64,000 nucleotides of DNA from CABYIR01 sp038103905 (GTDB lineage: Bacteria; Pseudomonadota; Alphaproteobacteria; Pelagibacterales; AG-422-B15). Position 1 is the stretch's first letter. Every line of letters starts with the position of its first letter. The stretch is from contig JAYNZW010000004.1 in assembly GCA_038103905.1 (NCBI GenBank), forward strand, positions 42,707 through 106,706. Direction: 5' to 3'. Below are positions 8,001 through 16,559 of this stretch, one piece after another. Both the position numbers and the translations under genes were made by a program. Under the pieces are notes generated by a model. That model saw nothing but the letters and a program-made list of their open reading frames with translations. It ran no database searches and had not been told where the DNA came from.

Positions 8001-9392
8001 ATGTCCAGTAAAAAAAGTAATAAACTCAGAAAAAGATTTAAAAAAGAAGCAAGCGATGCTTTTAAGTCAATAAACTCTTCGATAGAAATAGATAAGTTTT
8101 TATATCAAGAGGATATTGAAGGCTCTATTGCGCATGCAAAAATGCTTGCTAGTAAAAAAATTATATCGAATGCAGACTATAGTAAAATTTCAACTGGATT
8201 AAAAAAAATATTATCTGAAATAAAATTAGGTAAATTTATTTTTAAAGACGATCATGAAGATATTCATATGAATATTGAAAGCAGACTCGAAGAATTAATT
8301 GGAGAAGAGGCTGGAAAATTACATACCGCTAGATCTAGAAATGATCAGGTTGTTACAGATGTAAAATTATGGATAAAAAAGGATATTGATGAAATTCTCA
8401 AAAAAATAATAAAACTTCAAAAGATAATTATAAATAAATCTGAAAGTAACATAGATACTTTTCTTCCTGGTATGACACATTTCCAAACTGCTCAACCAGT
8501 TTCTTTTGCCCATCACTTGATGGCATATTACGAAATGTTTAAAAGAGATCTTGATAGATTCAAACAAACAAAAGTAAGATTAGATCAAAATCCTCTTGGA
8601 GCAGGTGCTCTAGCTGGAACTTCTTTTGGTATAAATAGAATGCAAACTACAAAATTACTTGGATTCAGAGAGCCCACAAGAAATTCCCTTGATACAGTTT
8701 CTGATAGAGACTTTATAATGGATTATATATTTTCATCTTCTATGTGCAGTATTCACATGTCTCGGTTATCTGAAGAAATCATTTTATGGTCGTCTGATTT
8801 GATAAACTTTATTTCAATAGGTGATAACGTAATGTCAAGTTCATCAATAATGCCTCAGAAAAAAAATCCTGATTCAATGGAGCTTGTAAGAGCAAAAGCG
8901 TCGATAATTATAGGTAATTTATCTTCAATACAAAATGTAATGAAAAGTCTACCACTAACTTACTCAAAAGACTTACAAGAAGATAAAAGTCTTTTGAGAA
9001 ACTCAAGTACAAATTTAAAGCTATCCATTGACTGTATGATTGACGTAGTCAAAAGTTTAAAAACTAATAAAAAAAATATGGAAAATGCTGTAAAATCTGG
9101 ATTTTCAAATGCTACAGACTTAGCTGATTGGCTAGTTAAAAATATTGATTACTCATTTAGAAAAGCTCATGGACTTGCTTCAAAGATTGTAAATTTTGCA
9201 GAAACAAAAGGTGTAAAATTACATGAGTTAAGTTTGTTGGAATATCAAGAATTTGACAAAAATATTAATAAATCAGTATATAATGCAATTAAGTTGCCTT
9301 TCTCTGTTGATAATAAAAAGAGCTTTGGAGGAACCTCAAGGTCAGAGGTAAAAAAAATGATCAAGATTGCTAAGAAAGAAGTCTTAAAATGA
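8001..9392 (+). CDS. argH: Argininosuccinate lyase
   Basis: Last step of arginine biosynthesis: cleaves argininosuccinate to arginine and fumarate. The ATG at 8001 gives 463 residues, the normal family length. An in-frame TTG at 7929 would add 24 lysine-rich residues running into tlpA and is rejected. The family motifs are HTARSRNDQVVTD, THFQTAQPVSFAHHL and the signature SSSIMPQKKNPD, whose serine loop provides the catalytic acid. The stop overlaps the start of a small lipoprotein gene by ATGA, making an argH-lptM-lysA unit. Confidence 0.96.
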   Translation: MSSKKSNKLRKRFKKEASDAFKSINSSIEIDKFLYQEDIEGSIAHAKMLASKKIISNADYSKISTGLKKILSEIKLGKFIFKDDHEDIHMNIESRLEELIGEEAGKLHTARSRNDQVVTDVKLWIKKDIDEILKKIIKLQKIIINKSESNIDTFLPGMTHFQTAQPVSFAHHLMAYYEMFKRDLDRFKQTKVRLDQNPLGAGALAGTSFGINRMQTTKLLGFREPTRNSLDTVSDRDFIMDYIFSSSMCSIHMSRLSEEIILWSSDLINFISIGDNVMSSSSIMPQKKNPDSMELVRAKASIIIGNLSSIQNVMKSLPLTYSKDLQEDKSLLRNSSTNLKLSIDCMIDVVKSLKTNKKNMENAVKSGFSNATDLADWLVKNIDYSFRKAHGLASKIVNFAETKGVKLHELSLLEYQEFDKNINKSVYNAIKLPFSVDNKKSFGGTSRSEVKKMIKIAKKEVLK

Positions 9393-9520
9393 AAAGAATA
9401 ATAGTCATTACAATAATGTTATTGCCAATTTTATCGTGTGGAAAAAAAGGATCATTAGAGTATCCATCTGAAGACACTCAAACATCTTTGATCATTATCA
9501 AAAATATAAATTATTCTTAG
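9389..9520 (+). CDS. lptM: LptM-like small lipoprotein
   Basis: A 43-residue lipoprotein that automatic callers often skip. It has a short signal peptide with lipobox LPILSC (lipidated Cys17) followed at once by GKKGSLEYP. That matches the LptM/YifL pattern of a Cys-Gly-x-Lys-Gly-x-Leu-x-x-Pro start on the mature protein. Characterised LptM helps mature the LptD/LptE lipopolysaccharide export pore in the outer membrane. It overlaps argH by four bases and ends four bases before lysA; a YifL-type gene ahead of lysA or dapF is a known context. The sequence beyond Pro26 has no recognisable feature. Confidence 0.8.
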   Translation: MKRIIVITIMLLPILSCGKKGSLEYPSEDTQTSLIIIKNINYS

Positions 9521-9524
9521 AATT

Positions 9525-10754
9525 ATGAGTAATTTTCAATATCAAGGTGAGAATTTAACTTGTGAAAATCTTGAGATAGATTCTATCACAAGAGACTTAG
9601 AGACTCCTTTTTATTGTTATAGTTCAAAAAAAATTAGAGACAATATTAATAAATATAAAAATAACCTTAAAAACAGTAATTCAAAGATTTGTTTTGCTTT
9701 AAAGGCTAATTCAAATATTGAATTAATTAAAATAATAGCTCAACAAGGTTTAGGAGCTGACGTTGTATCAATGGGTGAATTTCAAAAAGCTCTCAAAGCT
9801 GGTATTTCTGGCAAAGATATTGTTTTTTCAGGCGTTGGTAAAACTCAAAAAGAAATAGAGTTTGCAATTAAAAACCATTGTTTTCAAATTAATGCTGAAT
9901 CGCTGAGTGAAATTAAAAAAATAAATGAGATTGCTCAGAATTTGAATATCAAACAAAATATAGGTATTCGAATTAATCCAGACGTAAAACCTGAAACTCA
10001 TTCTAAAATTACTACTGGTTCTATTGAAAATAAATTTGGCATACCCATAAGTGAAGTAAAAAATTTATTCAACCAATCTAATCTTTTTGAAAATTTAAAC
10101 TTTAATGGTCTTGCATTTCATATAGGTAGTCAAATTATGAAATTGGAACCATTTGAAGAGGCTTGTAAAATTACTAATCAACTAGTCAAAGAAATAGAAA
10201 ATAATGACTTCAAAATTAAAACAATAGATGTCGGAGGTGGAATTGGAATAGATGATGATGAAGAATTTCAATTTGAAAATTACTTTAATCTCATAGACTT
10301 ATATTTTGCAAAAAAAGATAGGATGATAATTTTTGAGCCAGGAAGGACCATAATTGGCAATACAGCATTATTAATATCAAAGATTTTATATATAAAAGAA
10401 ACAGAAGATAAAATATTTGTTGTCATTGATGCTGGTATGAATGATTTTATGAGGCCAGCGTTATATGGTGCTGTGCACGATATACTCCCTATTCTAAAAA
10501 GTAGTTCAATTGAAAAAAAAACCATAGAAATTGTAGGCCCCATCTGTGAGACAAGTGACAAATTTTTAACTAGTGATAACTTTCAAAATGTTAACGAGGG
10601 AGACTTCATAGCTATATCAAATGCTGGAGCGTATGGGTCATCAATGTCTTCAAACTATAACATAAGGCCAAATATTGCTGAAGTTTTAGTAAATGATAAA
10701 AAATTTTCTATAATTCGGAAAAGGCAAAGTTTAGAAGACTTAATCAATCAGTAA
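9525..10754 (+). CDS. lysA: Diaminopimelate decarboxylase
   Basis: PLP enzyme decarboxylating meso-diaminopimelate to lysine, the last lysine step. The protein is 409 residues. CFALKANSNIELIK carries the PLP-binding lysine; HIGSQI, DVGGGIGI (phosphate-binding glycine loop), EPGRTIIGNT, GPICETSDKF (the substrate cysteine from the partner subunit) and NAGAYGSSMSSNYN follow in family order. It is third in the argH-lptM-lysA run. The 3' end overlaps the convergent zinc-ribbon gene by 11 bases. An AT-only inverted repeat across the stop (about 10751-10775) could be a weak two-way terminator. Confidence 0.95.
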   Translation: MSNFQYQGENLTCENLEIDSITRDLETPFYCYSSKKIRDNINKYKNNLKNSNSKICFALKANSNIELIKIIAQQGLGADVVSMGEFQKALKAGISGKDIVFSGVGKTQKEIEFAIKNHCFQINAESLSEIKKINEIAQNLNIKQNIGIRINPDVKPETHSKITTGSIENKFGIPISEVKNLFNQSNLFENLNFNGLAFHIGSQIMKLEPFEEACKITNQLVKEIENNDFKIKTIDVGGGIGIDDDEEFQFENYFNLIDLYFAKKDRMIIFEPGRTIIGNTALLISKILYIKETEDKIFVVIDAGMNDFMRPALYGAVHDILPILKSSSIEKKTIEIVGPICETSDKFLTSDNFQNVNEGDFIAISNAGAYGSSMSSNYNIRPNIAEVLVNDKKFSIIRKRQSLEDLINQ

Positions 10755-11133
10755 AAAAATAATATATTTTTTTTACAAAAGAATCAATCAATTGATTTAG
10801 ATCTTTGGAAAATTCAACAGTATTTATCTGGATTATGTTTTCTGACATCAAATGTGCCGTGTAGAAAATAACTAAAAAGATTAATAATATAAATGGCATT
10901 GGAATAGTTTTTTTCTTTTTGTAAATTACAGGTAAATTTGAGTCGTCATTAATAGTTTCTATTGTTGTTTGATGATTACTATCTTTGATTTGGTCATCAA
11001 CATTAGGATTATATGACTTATTTTCATGATACCAGACATGGCCGCACCTAAAACACTTTACATGTCTACCATATTTTATTTGATGAATATCAACTAGGTA
11101 TTTAGCACCACATGAGGAACAGGATAAAATCAT
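10744..11133 (-). CDS. MJ0042-type zinc-ribbon membrane protein
   Basis: A 129-residue protein with an N-terminal four-cysteine zinc ribbon (Cys5, Cys8, Cys27, Cys30; CSSCGAKY and CFRCGHVW) of the MJ0042 type. A polar, Asp/Asn-rich middle follows, then one transmembrane helix at about residues 82-97 and a C-terminal tail ending in YYFFTD. No enzymatic activity is known for the family; in alphaproteobacteria such genes lie close to the ydcF-plsC-DUF2125 cluster. It is divergent from the ydcF-like gene with 53 bases between them. Function unknown. Confidence 0.75.
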   Translation of the reverse strand: MILSCSSCGAKYLVDIHQIKYGRHVKCFRCGHVWYHENKSYNPNVDDQIKDSNHQTTIETINDDSNLPVIYKKKKTIPMPFILLIFLVIFYTAHLMSENIIQINTVEFSKDLNQLIDSFVKKIYYFFTD

Positions 11134-11186
11134 TTATTTTTTAAAGATAAATTTTTAATTAAAGAATAGAATAAACAAATAAATAT

Positions 11187-11762
11187 ATGATGCTAGACAA
11201 AATTAAAAATAAAAGAGTTTTAGTTGTAATCATCTCATTATTTCTATTATTTTTAATCTATTTTTCTTATTATTTATATCAAATCTATACTCCATCAAAG
11301 ACAAATTTAGATAATAATAATTACGATGCAGCAATTGTTTTAACAGGGGATCAATTCAGGATCCAAAAAGGTATTTCTCTATTAAGAGATAACAAAGTTA
11401 ATAGACTGCTGATCTCTGGAGTTAATAAACGGATTTCAAAAAAAACAATTATTGCTAAATTCTCTGGCTCTGAAGATTTATTTAATTGCTGCATTGATTT
11501 AGAAATGATCTCAACAAATACCTTTGAGAATGCCAAAGAAAGTTACATGTGGACAAGAGGTAACAAGTTAAATTCAATAATAGTAGTCTCATCTTTTTAT
11601 CATTTACCTAGAGCTAAGTTGGAATTTGGCAGATTTTATAAAGATAAATCACTAATATTTGTTAGTGCAAACGATAATTTAATGAAAACATCGTTAAAAA
11701 AATTATTTATTGAATATATTAAGTATATTAGAACAAGTTTAAGTATTTTAATTGGATTATGA
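11187..11762 (+). CDS. YdcF/SanA-like DUF218 membrane protein
   Basis: A 191-residue inner-membrane protein of the DUF218 family (ElyC/SanA/YdcF), whose members affect cell-envelope integrity. There is an N-terminal transmembrane helix (VLVVIISLFLLFLIYFSYYL). The alpha/beta domain has YDAAIVLTGDQFRIQKGISL, LLISGVNK, the STNTFENA segment and SSFYHLPRAKLEF, in the order usual for the family. The start has two adjacent ATGs (11187 and 11190). The stop overlaps plsC by four bases, suggesting an envelope-related ydcF-plsC-DUF2125 operon. Confidence 0.8.
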   Translation: MMLDKIKNKRVLVVIISLFLLFLIYFSYYLYQIYTPSKTNLDNNNYDAAIVLTGDQFRIQKGISLLRDNKVNRLLISGVNKRISKKTIIAKFSGSEDLFNCCIDLEMISTNTFENAKESYMWTRGNKLNSIIVVSSFYHLPRAKLEFGRFYKDKSLIFVSANDNLMKTSLKKLFIEYIKYIRTSLSILIGL

Positions 11763-12493
11763 TTTTTATTCGATCACTTATATCTAATGTCATTTTTTAT
11801 TTCATCTTAATAATATGTATTATTATAGCCCCAATAACATTTATTCTTCCAAGAATTTTTATATTTAAAATAATTAGTTTTCAATCTTACCATTTAAAAA
11901 TCAATCTCAAATATTTAGCTAACTTAAATGTTGAATATAGAGGAATTGAAAATATTCCAAAGCAACGAAAATATTTAATTGCTTCAAAACATCAATCCTT
12001 GGCGGAAGCATGTTTCATGTTTGATATAATTGATCACCCAAGTGTTATTGCAAAAAAACAGTTATTACTCATTCCAATTGTTGGTCTTGCTTTTAAAAAA
12101 GCAAACTTTATTTATGTTAATAGAAATAAAGGGCAAACAAATATCCAGGCAATGGTTGAGAGCGCAAGAAAAAGTATGGAGTTAGATCCAAGACCTTTAC
12201 TTATTTTTCCTGAAGGAACCAGAACTTATATAGGTGAAAAAAAACCGTATAAATATGGAGTCACTGCACTCTATAGCGGGCTTAACGTTCCTTGTTTACC
12301 CGTTGCAATAAATGCAGGTTATTATTGGTCTAGAAGACATTTTTTAAGATACCCTGGAAAGATTATAATTGAATTTCTTAAGCCAATTGAGCCTGGACTA
12401 AGTTCAGATGAATTTACAAAAGAAATCTATAATAAAATTGAAGATGCATCTGATTTACTACTTGAAGAAGCAAAAAGAGATTTTCCAAAATGA
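11759..12493 (+). CDS. plsC: 1-acyl-sn-glycerol-3-phosphate acyltransferase
   Basis: Membrane-bound acyltransferase placing the second acyl chain on lysophosphatidate in phospholipid synthesis. The protein is 244 residues with a hydrophobic N-terminus (residues 5-35). The acyltransferase motif I is SKHQSLAE: here the fourth position after the histidine is followed by Glu rather than Asp, a substitution I have seen in alphaproteobacterial PlsC. The glycerol-phosphate motif is FPEGTRT, and VNRNKGQTN and PCLPVAINAG are also conserved. It is joined by 4-base overlaps to both neighbours. Confidence 0.88.
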   Translation: MIFIRSLISNVIFYFILIICIIIAPITFILPRIFIFKIISFQSYHLKINLKYLANLNVEYRGIENIPKQRKYLIASKHQSLAEACFMFDIIDHPSVIAKKQLLLIPIVGLAFKKANFIYVNRNKGQTNIQAMVESARKSMELDPRPLLIFPEGTRTYIGEKKPYKYGVTALYSGLNVPCLPVAINAGYYWSRRHFLRYPGKIIIEFLKPIEPGLSSDEFTKEIYNKIEDASDLLLEEAKRDFPK

Positions 12494-13245
12494 AGTTAGA
12501 GAAAATTTTTAGCTTCCGCATAATTATATCTCTAATTTTAATAATTCTTTTATTATACAGTGGTTATTGGCTGGTTGTTTCAAATATTTTAAAAAAAACT
12601 ATTTCTAATGAATTAAATAAAAATGACTATATCAATTTTAAAGATTTGAGTATTTCTGGATTCCCAACCCAGATACAAACTAATATCCATAAATTTAAAA
12701 TTTTAGATTCCATGGGTTCTAATGAGATCTTGGAAAGTGATTTAATCAAAGTATCAATGCACCCATTTGATTCCTCAAAAATCGCCTTAAAATCAGATAT
12801 TATTAATATTTTAATCAATAATGATGCCTTAACTCTTAATGTAGCCTTAGATAAGAGTTTGTCATTATTGTCGATTGATAACTCTGGTTATATTAATATC
12901 AATTTAGCAATTGAAGATATAATTGTCCTGGGAAATGAAATCAACATAGCAAGTCTAGAACAAATACACATTAAATTAAATGAAACTAGTTTCAAAAATT
13001 TCAAAATTAATTCAAAAATCAATTTTGCTCGATTAGAAACTTTAGAATCTCAAGATGTAAGTATAAAAATTGATGGTAATTTAAAATTAAATAACAATGC
13101 CTTTGATGGCAATTTAAATCTTTCAGTAAAAGAATTAAAATTGAATGAAGAAATTTTTAATATACCTCTAACAATTAAAAAAAATCAGGTGATCTTTCTA
13201 TTTATGAATGTATTTGACCTAAACAGAATTTTATCTTTTCTTTGA
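12490..13245 (+). CDS. DUF2125 family membrane-anchored protein
   Basis: A 251-residue protein with one N-terminal membrane helix (residues 9-28) and a mostly beta extracytoplasmic region. The string YSGYWLVVSN followed by DLSISGFPTQIQTNI matches the start of the alphaproteobacterial DUF2125 family, which usually sits just upstream of tyrA in the opposite orientation, as here. The protein is shorter than many DUF2125 members, which exceed 300 residues; the C-terminal half may be reduced. Its 3' end overlaps the convergent tyrA by 15 bases. Function unknown; a role in envelope lipid handling is only suggested by the plsC neighbour. Confidence 0.7.
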   Translation: MKLEKIFSFRIIISLILIILLLYSGYWLVVSNILKKTISNELNKNDYINFKDLSISGFPTQIQTNIHKFKILDSMGSNEILESDLIKVSMHPFDSSKIALKSDIINILINNDALTLNVALDKSLSLLSIDNSGYININLAIEDIIVLGNEINIASLEQIHIKLNETSFKNFKINSKINFARLETLESQDVSIKIDGNLKLNNNAFDGNLNLSVKELKLNEEIFNIPLTIKKNQVIFLFMNVFDLNRILSFL

Positions 13246-14163
13246 TCGACCAAAATCTGGCACAGGAACATCCTGACCAGCATCTATAATTTTATTTCGA
13301 ATTTTTCTTGTTTTTGAAAATAATTTATAAAGAGTATCTCCGTCCTCCCAACGAATTGCTTTCTGTAACATACTTAAATCCTCTGAAAATCTTGATATAA
13401 CTTCTAAAAGAGCGTCCTTATTATTAAGTAAAACATCACGCCACATTGTTGGATCTGAAGCAGCAATTCTCGTAAAATCTCTAAATCCACTTGCGCTATA
13501 TTTTATAACATCACTTTTAGTGACATTTTCAATATCAGCGGCTGTTGATACAATATTATATGCAATCAAATGTGGCAGATGAGAAGTAATTGCCATAGTT
13601 TGATCGTGTCTATCTGGTGCCATTATTTCTACATTCGAACCCATCATCTTCCACATCTTTTTTATAATATTTATATTTCTTTTTTTGTTTTCTTTTATAG
13701 GTGTAATGATACACCACCTATCAATAAAAAGTTCATAAAACCCAGCATTCGGACCACTTTGTTCGGTTCCAGCTATTGGGTGAGCTGGAATAAAATCATA
13801 TTTTCTATCTTTAGATCTAAGAAAATTTTTAATGATAAGTGACTTTGCAGAACCAACATCTGTAACTATTGTTTTTTTCGATAAATGAGGATCTATTAAT
13901 TTAAATATTTTTTCATATGTACTTAACGGACTACAAATAATGATTAAATCTATTTCAGATATACGATCTGAAATCTTATTGATTACAGCATCAACAATAT
14001 TCTTTTTTTTTGCTATTTTTCTAGTTTTTTCAGTTTTTGAATAACCAATTACTTTTTTTGCGATTTCATTTTTTTTTAATGACAAGGCAATGGAAGATCC
14101 TATTAAACCGATTCCAATAATCAGCACTTCATTAAACAGAAATTTGTTAGATTTTTTAGTCAT
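13231..14163 (-). CDS. tyrA: Prephenate/arogenate dehydrogenase
   Basis: NAD(P)-dependent oxidation of prephenate (or arogenate) toward tyrosine. The 310-residue protein has the Rossmann motif IGIGLIGSSIALSL at its N-terminus, then IICSPLSTYEKI, TDVGSAKS, PAHPIAGTEQSG and ITSHLPHLIAYN, all conserved in TyrA. There is no chorismate mutase or ACT domain, so it is a stand-alone dehydrogenase. It lies one base after hisC, whose family also acts as an aromatic aminotransferase in some bacteria; the hisC-tyrA pair is a common alphaproteobacterial unit. Confidence 0.93.
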   Translation of the reverse strand: MTKKSNKFLFNEVLIIGIGLIGSSIALSLKKNEIAKKVIGYSKTEKTRKIAKKKNIVDAVINKISDRISEIDLIIICSPLSTYEKIFKLIDPHLSKKTIVTDVGSAKSLIIKNFLRSKDRKYDFIPAHPIAGTEQSGPNAGFYELFIDRWCIITPIKENKKRNINIIKKMWKMMGSNVEIMAPDRHDQTMAITSHLPHLIAYNIVSTAADIENVTKSDVIKYSASGFRDFTRIAASDPTMWRDVLLNNKDALLEVISRFSEDLSMLQKAIRWEDGDTLYKLFSKTRKIRNKIIDAGQDVPVPDFGRSKKR

Positions 14164-14164
14164 A

Positions 14165-15220
14165 TTAAAAATAATTTTTAATTAATTTTAGAAATTTTTT
14201 ATTTTCTGATTCTGTTCCAATAGATATTCTCATACAGTCATAAATATCATAATTTTCTAATGTACGAACGATGACACCATTAGATAAGAGATATTTATTT
14301 AATTTATTTACATCCAATACCTTAACAAATACAAAATTTGCCTGACTGTCATACACTTTAATAGGTAGTTTAGCTAATTCCAGCTTGAATTTTTTAAGCC
14401 ATATTTTATTGTGCTTTATTACTTTTTTTTCGTAATTAGTGTCTTTCAATGCTATAGACCCAGCAATTTGAGCAATTTGATTTACATTAAAAGGTCCTCT
14501 TATTTTATCTAATAAAGCAATTATTCTACTTGAAGCCGCACACCAACCTAATCGTAAACTGGCTAAACCATATATTTTAGAAAAAGTATGAGTTACAATT
14601 ACGTTGTTATTTTTTCTTATTAAATTTAATCCATCTGTATAATCAGCATTATTTATAAATTCTGAATAAGCGGCATCAATAACTATCATTATTCTTTTTG
14701 GAACACCTTTAATAAGTCTGTTTAAACTTTTTTTATCTAAGTACATCCCAGTAGGATTATTTGGTTGTGCAATAAATATAATCTTAGTTTTTTTTGTAAT
14801 TTTTTTTATTATATCATCAACTTTGAAAGAATAATCATCTACATCTGCATATTTTATTTTTGCATTGTTAATAGACGCATAAATTTCATACATTAAAAAA
14901 CTATGTTTTGGGATTATGACTTCATCATTTTTTGATAAAAAAAGCTGACAAAGAAGTCCCAATATCTCATCTGAGCCATTGCCACAAAAAATATTCTTTA
15001 TTGGCAATCTAAATTTTTTACCTAGACTTTTTTTTAATTCAAGACAATCAGCGGTAGGATATCTATTCGTTTTTTTTGAAGCCTGATCTATAGCATTTAA
15101 AACTTTTTCTGAAGGGCCAAATGGAGACTCATTTGATGAAAGTTTAATTATATTTTTCTTTCCAGGAATAACTGATTTTCCCCCCTCATAGGTCTTAATA
15201 TTATTTATTCTGTCGCTCAT
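14165..15220 (-). CDS. hisC: Histidinol-phosphate aminotransferase
   Basis: PLP-dependent aminotransferase for histidinol phosphate in histidine synthesis, and probably also for aromatic 2-oxo acids given its pairing with tyrA. The protein is 351 residues. It shows LSSNESPFGPSEKV near the start, NIFCGNGSDEIL, AQPNNPTG, DAAYSEF, the PLP-lysine string THTFSKIYGLASLRLGW, and MRISIGTESEN near the end. The gene is lysine-rich and AT-rich like its neighbours. It is divergent from the metX riboswitch region. Confidence 0.93.
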   Translation of the reverse strand: MSDRINNIKTYEGGKSVIPGKKNIIKLSSNESPFGPSEKVLNAIDQASKKTNRYPTADCLELKKSLGKKFRLPIKNIFCGNGSDEILGLLCQLFLSKNDEVIIPKHSFLMYEIYASINNAKIKYADVDDYSFKVDDIIKKITKKTKIIFIAQPNNPTGMYLDKKSLNRLIKGVPKRIMIVIDAAYSEFINNADYTDGLNLIRKNNNVIVTHTFSKIYGLASLRLGWCAASSRIIALLDKIRGPFNVNQIAQIAGSIALKDTNYEKKVIKHNKIWLKKFKLELAKLPIKVYDSQANFVFVKVLDVNKLNKYLLSNGVIVRTLENYDIYDCMRISIGTESENKKFLKLIKNYF

Positions 15221-15296
15221 AATACCGCTATTGATAAGTGAATATTGCCATTATTTAAAGGAAATCTTTGAAAAATAGTAATTCTAATCTTCAAAA

Positions 15297-15324
15297 TTGA
15301 CATATCTACGGGAAAATGTAAAAA
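15297..15324 (+). promoter_or_regulatory. Probable promoter of the metX riboswitch transcript
   Basis: A perfect -35 box TTGACA (15297-15302) is followed after 16 bases by TAAAAA (15319-15324), a weak -10-like element. Transcription would start just before the SAM-II aptamer at 15331. The -35 is strong and the -10 is not, so the exact -10 is uncertain. Confidence 0.5.
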
Positions 15325-15330
15325 ATAACT

Positions 15331-15383
15331 TGCGCCGATTTGAGTACAGCTTGCGGGCGCATTAGAAATACAGCTAAAAAGGT
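15331..15383 (+). promoter_or_regulatory. SAM-II riboswitch (metX leader)
   Basis: The aptamer matches the SAM-II (metA-type) consensus by eye. Stem P1 is formed by TGCGCC at 15331-15336 and GGCGCA at 15356-15361, a perfect six-pair helix. Between them lie GATTTGA and GCTTGC, the conserved loop segments. After P1 come the A-rich linker and the conserved GCTAAAAAGG at about 15373-15382. SAM-II is a small pseudoknot aptamer known mainly from alphaproteobacterial methionine genes that lowers expression when S-adenosylmethionine is abundant. It precedes metX and is followed within 8 bases by a terminator. Confidence 0.92.
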
Positions 15384-15389
15384 GAATTG

Positions 15390-15422
15390 CCGCCAAACTT
15401 AGTTGTTGGGCGGTTTTTTTTT
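15390..15422 (+). terminator. Intrinsic terminator after the SAM-II aptamer
   Basis: CCGCC (15390-15394) pairs with GGCGG (15409-15413). An A-G mismatch and AAC/GTT pairs extend the stem inward, and nine T residues (15414-15422) follow. It lies between the aptamer and the metX ATG at 15441, so it is probably the expression platform, giving transcriptional control. A competing antiterminator helix was looked for; only 4-base matches with the aptamer were found. Confidence 0.82.
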
Positions 15423-15440
15423 GTTAAAAATATAGATTTT

Positions 15441-16559
15441 ATGGATGAAAATAAAATAATTGAATTATCGAGCAGTGAGAAGCCCTTACTTCTAGATTGT
15501 GGTAAAAGCTTAGGTCCAATTAAAATTGCCTACACAACTTATGGTCATTTAAATAAAGAAAAAACAAATGCGATCCTAGTTTGTCATGCACTTACAGGAG
15601 ATCAATTTGTAGCTAGTCAGCATCCAATAACAAAAAAAGAAGGATGGTGGTCAAACGTAGTTGGCCCAAACAAACCAATTGACACCAACAAGTTTTATGT
15701 AATCTGCCCTAATATTATTGGAGGATGTATGGGATCTACTGGCCCGAAAGAAATAGATCCTCTTACCCAAAAAGAATATGGGCTAAACTTTCCAGTTATA
15801 ACTATTTCTGACATGGTGAAAGCTCAAAAGTTACTGATTGATCATTTATCAATTAAAAAACTATTTTGTGTAACTGGTGGATCAATGGGTGGAATGCTTG
15901 TACTTGAATGGCTATCAAAGTTTCCGGAGTACGTTCACTCTGCTATTCCAATTGCAACTTCGGTAAATCATTCAGCTCAAAATATTGCACTTAATGAATT
16001 AGCTAGACAATCAATTATGGCTGATCCAAACTGGAAATCAGGAAATTATTATGGAACAGATAGTCAACCGACTAAAGGTCTTTCTGTTGCAAGAATGGCA
16101 GCGCATATATCATATCTCTCAAAAGAGTCACTTCATCAAAAATTTGGTAGAAATTTACAAGATAAAAGCGAATTGGATTATTCTTTCAATGCTGACTTTC
16201 AAATTGAAAGCTATTTAAGGCATCAAGGCATCACTTTTGTAGATCGATTTGATGCAAATAGTTATCTTTATATTACAAGAGCTATGGATTATTTTGATAT
16301 TACTGCAAATAGTAATGGCTCTTTAATTGAAGCTTTTAAAAAAACTAAATCAAAAGTGCTCTGTATTTCATTTACTAGTGATTGGCTATATCCTACATCA
16401 GAAAATAAAAAAATAGTAAAAACTCTAAATGCGCTTGGAATAGATGTAAGTTTTTTAGAAATTGAAACTGAAAATGGTCACGATTCATTTTTGTTAAATG
16501 AGCCAGAATTTTTTGATGCTCTTGATGGCTTCATTAGTTCAACATGGAGTGAAATATGA
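15441..16559 (+). CDS. metX: Homoserine O-acetyltransferase
   Basis: Acylates homoserine (acetyl-CoA in typical MetX) for methionine synthesis by direct sulfhydrylation. The ATG at 15441 gives 372 residues. A TTG at 15387 would extend the protein by 18 residues straight through the terminator hairpin and is rejected. The alpha/beta-hydrolase features are CHALTGDQF, the nucleophile elbow TGGSMGGMLVLEW, SDWLYP with the catalytic aspartate, and ENGHDSFL with the catalytic histidine. Some MetX-family proteins use succinyl-CoA; the donor is not certain from sequence. It overlaps metW by four bases and is controlled by the SAM-II element. Confidence 0.92.
   Translation: MDENKIIELSSSEKPLLLDCGKSLGPIKIAYTTYGHLNKEKTNAILVCHALTGDQFVASQHPITKKEGWWSNVVGPNKPIDTNKFYVICPNIIGGCMGSTGPKEIDPLTQKEYGLNFPVITISDMVKAQKLLIDHLSIKKLFCVTGGSMGGMLVLEWLSKFPEYVHSAIPIATSVNHSAQNIALNELARQSIMADPNWKSGNYYGTDSQPTKGLSVARMAAHISYLSKESLHQKFGRNLQDKSELDYSFNADFQIESYLRHQGITFVDRFDANSYLYITRAMDYFDITANSNGSLIEAFKKTKSKVLCISFTSDWLYPTSENKKIVKTLNALGIDVSFLEIETENGHDSFLLNEPEFFDALDGFISSTWSEI

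Noticed and set aside
10751..10775. AT-only inverted repeat at the lysA/zinc-ribbon overlap as a strong bidirectional terminator
   Set aside because: It has a single G-C pair and lies within coding sequence, so it is only mentioned under lysA.
11759..12493. PlsC with Glu instead of Asp in the HxxxxD motif as a sign of inactivation
   Set aside because: The Glu form occurs in alphaproteobacterial homologues, and the FPEGTR motif and length are intact.
15387..15440. N-terminal extension of metX from a TTG at 15387
   Set aside because: The 18 added residues would be encoded by the terminator hairpin and T-tract; the ATG at 15441 gives the normal family length.
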